Translations under genes and position numbers: made by a program
The notes under the pieces: model-generated
Database searches by the model: none
Seen by the model: the letters and a program-made list of their open reading frames with translations, nothing else
What the model was told of the DNA's origin: nothing
Source of the DNA: Deltaproteobacteria bacterium
Lineage (GTDB): Bacteria; Desulfobacterota; Syntrophobacteria; Syntrophobacterales; Syntrophobacteraceae
Direction of reading: 5' to 3'
NCBI GenBank assembly: GCA_012517315.1
Contig: JAAYVE010000057.1
Span: forward strand, 1 to 64,000
DNA length: 64,000 nucleotides
In this document: positions 59,146 to 64,000 of the stretch, piece by piece
Position numbering within the stretch: position 1 is the first letter of the stretch
Layout of the letters: each line of letters starts with the position of its first letter

Positions 59146-60442
59146 TCATCTGAATCTCGATTTGTCTCCGGATGCATCCATCACCACCAGATCGTGTCGC
59201 CAGAGCTGCTCGAAGAAGCGGCGGGCGCGGATGCGCTCCGGCGGTTGCCGCTCCCCGCCCATGACAGGCTCCAAAATCGCACCGACCGTTTTCCGGCCAT
59301 CGATGGCGTCGAACCAGCGCCCCTGCTCTTCATCGATCGGCAGAAACAGGTCCTTATCGATGTGGGCCCGATTGATGAGCACCGCCACCGCACCCGGAGG
59401 CAGCCGCTCCTCCACACGGATCGTCTCCGGCAGCCGGATCGGGACATAGCCCAGCCACCCGTCGTCATCGAAACGGTGCGGCCGGCCGCCACCGGGGCTA
59501 TCGTCCCGGTGGACGATCAGGCTGTGGCGCAGCATCGTCCCCCGAAACAGTTCCACCGCGGCATACTGCTCCCGTGGCGATAGCGTCGAAAGTCTATCGG
59601 CATGGGGTGTGGCGGCCGGAAAGGCCGCAGCCCGGCAAATATGGCGCCTGACGCACCCAACGGCCGAACCTGAGCCCGCAGCCCTCGATGAGGTCAAAGA
59701 GCTGCGGCACGCTGTAGGCCCGGTCCTGCGGGTTGAGCAGCGCATCGGCCAGACCGTCCGGGCTTTGGAAGTCGGGCGACTCGGCAAGCAGACGGGCCAG
59801 CGGATGGGCGCGCGGCAGGGCGGTCAGTGTGACAGCCAGGTCACGGATCTCCTGGCGGCTGTGGCCGATGACTAAGCGCCGGCAATAGTCCTGCAAGAGA
59901 TAGACGCCCGCCCTGCCGTAGGGGGCGTAGACCATCAGGTGCAGGGCGCCGCCCGGTTCCAGCACCGCCTGCAAGGCCCGCAATCCGGCATCCGGAGCCG
60001 GCAGGTGGTGCAGCACACCCGTGCAGACGATCTTGTCGAAGCGCCGGCCCAGCTCGCCGACCCGCTCGATGGGCAGTTGCCGGACCTCCAGGTTGGCCAG
60101 GCTCTAGCGGCTGCGCAGCGCCTCGGTGTAGCGCACGCCGGCCGCGCTCAGGTCGATGCCGACGACCTTGCTCTCAGGCTGGCGCAGGGCATGCTTGGCG
60201 GCCTGCGACGTGCCGCAGCCGGCGACCAGCACGCGCAGGTCCGCGCGGTAGGGCTGCTCCAGCCAGTGCAGGTGGAATTCCGCACACCGCCGACCTTCAT
60301 CCTGCCAGCACCGGCGGTAGCCTTCCAGCTCTTCCAGAGGCGGCGGATAGGGATGCGCCTCGTAGAAGGCCCGCACGGCCTCCCGGGTGCGGTCAGGCTG
60401 TTTGCGCTGCGTTGCCACTGGGTCCATCAGAGTATCTACCAC
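59146..60442 (-). pseudogene. Class I SAM-dependent methyltransferase, broken by a nonsense codon and a frameshift
   Basis: The frame from 60442 contains REAVRAFYEAHPYPPPLEEL and the SAM-binding VLVAGCGTSQAAKHALRQPE. TAG at 60104-60106 stops it; read through, the same frame goes on SLANLEVRQLPIERVGELGR and VLHHLPAPDAGLRAL. At about 59600-59655 a frameshift moves the match to TPHADRLSTLSPREQYAAVE, which ends at 59146. CAG to TAG would account for the stop. Confidence 0.82.
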
Positions 60443-60459
60443 ACCATAGGCGCCGGGTG
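60440..60459 (+). repeat. 20-base direct repeat, copy 1
   Basis: CACACCATAGGCGCCGGGTG matches 61048-61067 in 18 of 20 positions in the same orientation. The two copies flank the broken small membrane-protein gene. Confidence 0.6.
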
Positions 60460-60511
60460 AGCTACGAATCAGGGAAAGCCTACCTGCCCCGCCGTCTTCT
60501 GCAGCACTTGG

Positions 60512-60885
60512 TTAGGCGTTTTCGCGGGCGGCCATCCGAACGGCGAGCCAAGTCCATGTGGCGGCGCACGCATCAATCGCCGCAAACAATAGTACGCCCG
60601 GCCCCATCTTCCCTAAAGCGACCATCAGTACCCCATAAATGCCGCAGCGTAATAGCGAGCCGATACCGTCGAAGGAATAAAGCGATCCAGCTGCGACCGC
60701 GCGAAAAGGATGTAATAAACTCCCATGATCGACGCCAGCATCCCGACAAATCGAATCCATACATCATCGCCGGCCGACAAGTGAAAGAAGTCGAGGATAA
60801 TCATTGGGAACAGCAGGAAGCCTAATCCAACCATGAATACCATATAGAATCCGAACACCAAAACGCTGAGTCTCGCTCTGTTCAT
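60512..60885 (-). pseudogene. Small membrane protein, frameshifted
   Basis: The first frame begins MNRARLSVLVFGFYMVFMVG and goes to DRFIPSTVSAR. The match then moves to a second frame, LLRCGIYGVLMVALGKMGPG, then VLLFAAIDACAATWTWLAVR. The joined product would be about 123 residues with four membrane helices. One base is gained or lost near 60655-60665. The stop codon lies inside GCCTAAC, but no integron partner box was found. Confidence 0.7.
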
Positions 60886-61047
60886 ATTGTCCCCTTGTAT
60901 TTAAGGGTCGCGGTCTACCGAAGGCTACATGCAACGCGTCCCACACCCGGCTACGCCGAGCTGGGTGTTCCTCCCGCGAATTACTCAGTGTCGCCATGGC
61001 TGCGGCCATTTTTCGATTCCCCGCCGTTTCGTCTCTCCTCCGCCGAA

Positions 61048-61067
61048 CACACGATAGGCGCCGGGCG
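61048..61067 (+). repeat. 20-base direct repeat, copy 2
   Basis: CACACGATAGGCGCCGGGCG, 18 of 20 identical to 60440-60459. Its GCCGGGC can also pair with GCCCGGC just downstream, making a small hairpin after the sulfatase stop. Confidence 0.6.
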
Positions 61068-61094
61068 CTTTCACAGTGCCCGGCACCTCAAAAG

Positions 61095-62633
61095 CTAGTA
61101 GTCGAAACTCTGCTCCATCTTCTTCAACACCTCGTCGATGGTGAAGCTGGCAGGCTTCATGCGCGGCGGGAACTCCTTGAAGGTACTCAGAAACTCACGC
61201 ACGATGTACTGGGCGGCATAAGTCAGGTAGACGCGGTCGATCATCCAGTCCCAGTAGGTGTTGGAGGTGATGTCCGCCCGCTCGAAGGGGTCGGTGCGCA
61301 GATTGAAGATCTTGGGGACGCGCAGATGAACGAACGGTTCCGCCCAGATCTGCACCGTACCATGGCAGCGCTGTTCGGCGAAGATGAACTTCCAGTTGTC
61401 GTAGCGCAAACCGACCAGGTCGCCGTCATCCGAGAAGTGAATGAAGCCCGGCCGGGGCCCTTTCTCCTCCTTGCCCGTTAAGTAGGGCAGGAAGTTGTAC
61501 CCGTCCAGGTGCACTTTGAACTTCTTGTCCCCGGCCGTGTGGCCTTTCTTGAGCTTTTCGCCGATGTCCTTTTCGCCGGCGGCCGCCAAAAGCGTCGGCA
61601 GCCAGTCCTGGTGGGCGATGATCTCATTCGAAACCGTGCCGGCCTTGATCTTGCCGGACCAGCGCACCATCATCGGCACCCGGAATGCACCCTCTCAGTT
61701 GGAGTTCTTCTCGTTGCGAAAAGGGGTCATGGCGCCGTCGGGCCAGGTGTTCATGTGCGGGCCATTGTCGGTCGAGTACATCACGATCGTGTCCTTGGCG
61801 ATGCCGAGCTCGTCCAGGAGATCCAGCATCTGGCCGACGTGCTTGTCGTGCTCCACCATGGCGTCATGGTAGAAGGACTGCCAGCGCCCGGCCTGGCCGA
61901 GGATCTCCTTCGGCGGGTGGACGCGGAAGTGCATCCACGTGGTGTTGAGCCACACGAAGAAGGGCTTCTCCGCCTTGTGGGCGCGCTGGATGAAGTCCTT
62001 CGCCGCGCCGAGAAACTCGGTGTCGCAGGTCTCCATGCGCTTCTTGGTCAGCGGCCCCGTGTCCTCGATCTTCTGCTTGCCGACGCGGCCCCAGCGAGGG
62101 TGTTCGGTCGGGTCGTCCCTCTCGGTGGCCCAACTGTGCATGATGCCCCGCGGGCCGAAGACCTTCTTGAAATCGGGAAAGTCCGCGTCCGTCGGGTAGT
62201 CTACGTTTTCCGGCTCCTCCTCGGCATTGAGGTGGTAGAGGTTTCCGAAGAACTCGTCGAACCCGTGGGCCGTGGGCAGGTACTTGTTCTTGTCGCTGAA
62301 GTGGTTCTTGCCGAACTGGCCCGTGGCGTAACCGAGCGGCTTGAGCAGCTCGGCGATGGTTGGGTCCTCGGCCTGCAGGCCGATGTCCGCGCCGGTCATG
62401 CCGACTTTCGTCAACCCGGTGCGGTAAGGGCTTTGCCCCGTGATGAAGGCCGCCCTGCCCGCCGTGCAGGTCTGCTGGCCATAGGAGTCGGTGAAGCGCA
62501 TGCCCTTGTTGGCGATCCGGTCGATGTTGGGGGTGCGATAGCCCATCAACCCGTCCGAGTAACAGCTCAGGTTGGTGATGCCGATGTCGTCCCCCCAGAT
62601 GATGAGAATGTTGGGTTGCTTCTGTTTTGCCAT
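61095..62633 (-). pseudogene. Arylsulfatase-type sulfatase with an in-frame TGA
   Basis: The frame starts MAKQKQPNILIIWGDDIGIT, with the metal-binding DD. The formylglycine motif is CTAGR (Cys56), and YSTDNGPHMNTWPDG and FRNEKNSN follow. TGA at 61695-61697 (codon 313) interrupts; the same frame resumes EGAFRVPMMVRWSGKIKAGT to the end at 61095, 512 codons in all. Relatives have Trp here (NWEGAFRVP), so TGG to TGA is the simple explanation. The C-terminal part would be lost. Confidence 0.88.
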
Positions 62634-62798
62634 GCGTTATCTCCTTGGTTGAGTAGTTGGACGTCTGTGATCGCCTTAGTCAGCCCCATGATTCCCTGCC
62701 ATCTGCCGTATTCGGCAGACTCAGTTTGTAGTTCGTCCCACCGGTCAGACATAGAGAGCCCCACCGCGATCCACTTGCGCAGTGGTCAGCGACCATGG

Positions 62799-63574
62799 CT
62801 ACTTCACCAGTTCGATGTCACCCGGCTTCCACGTCTTCTCGAACCACGGTTCGAGCGGGGCGTAGAGTCGCAGCAGGGCCGACCAGCTCTTGCCGGGCAT
62901 GGTCTGCACCCAGTTGCCCTCCTTGCCGGTGGGCGCGGTCGGTGCGAACCAGACGGTGTAGGAACCGTCCGGGTTGGCCTTCAGGTCCGGGCCCAGGCTG
63001 TCGACACCGGCGCTCTTCTGGTCGCTCTCCAGCAGGCCCCGGTGCTGACCCGAGTAGACGACGAAGGACCAGAATTCCGCAGCGGGGACAGGTACTTGCC
63101 GCCCTGGCCCCGGTCGGGACCGGTGAAGCCGACGTAGGTGACCCAGCGGATGTAGGCGTCGTCAACAGGCCCGAGGACACCGGGCGGGACCTCCATGACC
63201 GTCGGCCCGTGCTCGACGTTGATCTCCGCGATGCAATAGACAACCGTGGTGCTGGGGGTCAGCCAGAGGGTTTGCGCGTCGAGCAGCTGCTCGGTGATGC
63301 CCATGCTGAAGGTGCCCATCCAGGCCTGCTTCATGCCCTGGAGGAAGGCCTGGATCGAGGCCGCCGGACAACCGCTCAGGAAGGTCTCGACACCGCGCGC
63401 GAAGTCGAGCTGGTCGTAGACCTTGCGCACCGTCTCGTCGGAGGGCATCCCGTCGAAGAACGTCAAATCTCCGAGCTGCTCCGTCTCCACACGATCCGGT
63501 GTCCGGATCGACTCGGGGACCCTCGCCGCGTATTTCGGGCTGCTGCCTCGGTCATTCTGCACATTTCCTCTCAT
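62799..63574 (-). pseudogene. DUF1254/DUF1214 protein with internal deletion and frameshift
   Basis: The first frame has DUF1254-type sequence: FFDGMPSDETVRKVYDQLDF, WMGTFSMGITEQLLDAQTLW and YVGFTGPDRGQGGKYL. At about 63080-63090 the match jumps to another frame with the DUF1214 end: AEFWSFVVYSGQHRGLLESD, EGNWVQTMPGKSW and LYAPLEPWFEKTWKPGDIEL. Compared with intact relatives about 200 residues between the two domains are absent. It ends at TAG 62799-62801. Confidence 0.78.
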
Positions 63575-64000
63575 GATAGGACCTTCACGATGTCGTCAGG
63601 TCTCCAGGTCTGCTCGAAGAAGGCTTCCAGCGGCCCGTACAGGCGGATCCACACGAAGTGGCCCTTTCCGGGCACGGTCCGGATCCAGTTCTTCTCCTTG
63701 CCCTCCGGCGCTGCCGGGCCGAAGTAGATGTCGACCGAGTTGTCCGGGTTCACCTCGGGCTGGTCGAAGGCGCTGCTGATGCTCGGCTTCGGCTGGCCGT
63801 TCTGCAGCAGCGAGCGCGTCTCGGTGTCGTAGACGGTCACCGACCAGAAGTTCTTCGCCGGAATCCCGGCCGGCAGCCGCAGCCGATAGCGCTGTCCGCC
63901 GTCCAGGTAGGCGCCGCTGGCGTCCTTGTAGGTCGTGAGGTATTGCGAGCCGACGCCGACCATCTTGGCTTCCATCGCCGGAGTGACCACGATGGCGCCA
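63571..64000 (-). CDS. DUF1214-domain protein, C-terminal part (cut by window edge)
   Basis: The frame is open to the right edge, so the true start lies outside. The visible 143 residues have the DUF1214 end: GIPAKNFWSVTVYDTETRSL, PKPSISSAFDQPEVNPDNSV, GKEKNWIRTVPGKGHFVWIR and GPLEAFFEQTWRPDDIVKVL. Its stop overlaps the start of the next, broken homologue by four bases (63571-63574), so the two formed a tandem pair. Function unknown. Confidence 0.8.
   Translation of the reverse strand, partial: GAIVVTPAMEAKMVGVGSQYLTTYKDASGAYLDGGQRYRLRLPAGIPAKNFWSVTVYDTETRSLLQNGQPKPSISSAFDQPEVNPDNSVDIYFGPAAPEGKEKNWIRTVPGKGHFVWIRLYGPLEAFFEQTWRPDDIVKVLS

Noticed and set aside
60500-60520. Integron attC-like GCCTAAC overlapping a stop codon
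   Set aside because: No matching GTTRRRY box or paired L-boxes within 140 bases downstream.
61695-61697. TGA in the sulfatase as a second selenocysteine codon
   Set aside because: Family sequences are expected to have Trp here, the site is not catalytic, and the surrounding sequence does not resemble the fdhA context.
61509-63137. 542-codon plus-strand open frame
   Set aside because: Antisense to the sulfatase and DUF1254 sequences; composition is that of a GC-rich shadow frame.

Overview
The window looks like a chromosome segment of an anaerobic, diazotrophic deltaproteobacterium (Desulfobacterota). A Syntrophobacter-like or related sulfate-reducing or syntrophic lineage is my best guess. 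The evidence is gene content: a membrane pyrophosphatase, a cluster III/group II type nif operon with nifI1-nifI2 between nifH and nifD, a periplasmic selenocysteine formate dehydrogenase, and a leucine/isovalerate oxidation cluster. This is inference from families, not a database match. I saw no tRNA, rRNA or CRISPR array.

Layout. 0-3.2 kb: tail of a dynamin-like protein, then the K+-independent H+-pyrophosphatase hppA with a terminator. 3.4-4.4 kb: GreA-like factor and NUDIX hydrolase. 4.5-13.9 kb, minus strand: nifH-nifI1-nifI2-nifD-nifK-[2Fe-2S] ferredoxin-nifE-nifN-nifB, read from a good sigma-54 promoter just upstream of nifH. nifA follows at 15.6-17.2 kb. Between nifH and nifA lies a decayed binding-protein/permease pair. 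17.5-24.3 kb: beta-hydroxyacid dehydrogenase, two small ORFs, MoaD-like protein, minCDE, a HAD phosphatase, and a CoA-transferase/GNAT fusion broken at a run of nine G. 24.4-29.3 kb: fdhA (in-frame UGA = Sec191), fdhB, fdhE. 29.8-42.7 kb: housekeeping and accessory genes (spermidine synthase-like membrane protein, purA, YbaK-like, htpX, Hsp20, proS, tilS, membrane protein, purC, a ParB-like protein paired with an SPL-type radical SAM protein). 42.8-47.6 kb: isovaleryl-CoA dehydrogenase, enoyl-CoA hydratase, carboxyltransferase and HMG-CoA-lyase-like protein, closed by a terminator. 47.9-49.4 kb: membrane protein and DciA-like protein.

49.4-64 kb is different. It holds remnants of three insertion sequences, a complete but frameshifted ISKra4-like element with 23-bp terminal inverted repeats, and many genes broken by nonsense codons, frameshifts or internal deletions (DUF1269, DUF4410 lipoprotein, methyltransferase, small membrane protein, sulfatase, DUF1254/DUF1214). 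Embedded in it is an intact operon: amino-acid-type periplasmic binding protein, SH3b protein, ecotin, and an SLC13/ArsB-NhaD-like permease. The decayed pair at 14.5-15.4 kb keeps the same order of binding protein and permease, with the middle genes deleted. This recurring linkage of an ABC-type binding protein with a secondary permease and no ABC subunits is the best candidate here for an undescribed system.

How the genes fit together: nitrogen fixation is controlled by NifA with sigma-54 and post-translationally by NifI1/NifI2. FdhAB oxidises formate in the periplasm with help from FdhE. The proton pyrophosphatase and acyl-CoA enzymes fit an energy-limited fatty/amino acid oxidiser.
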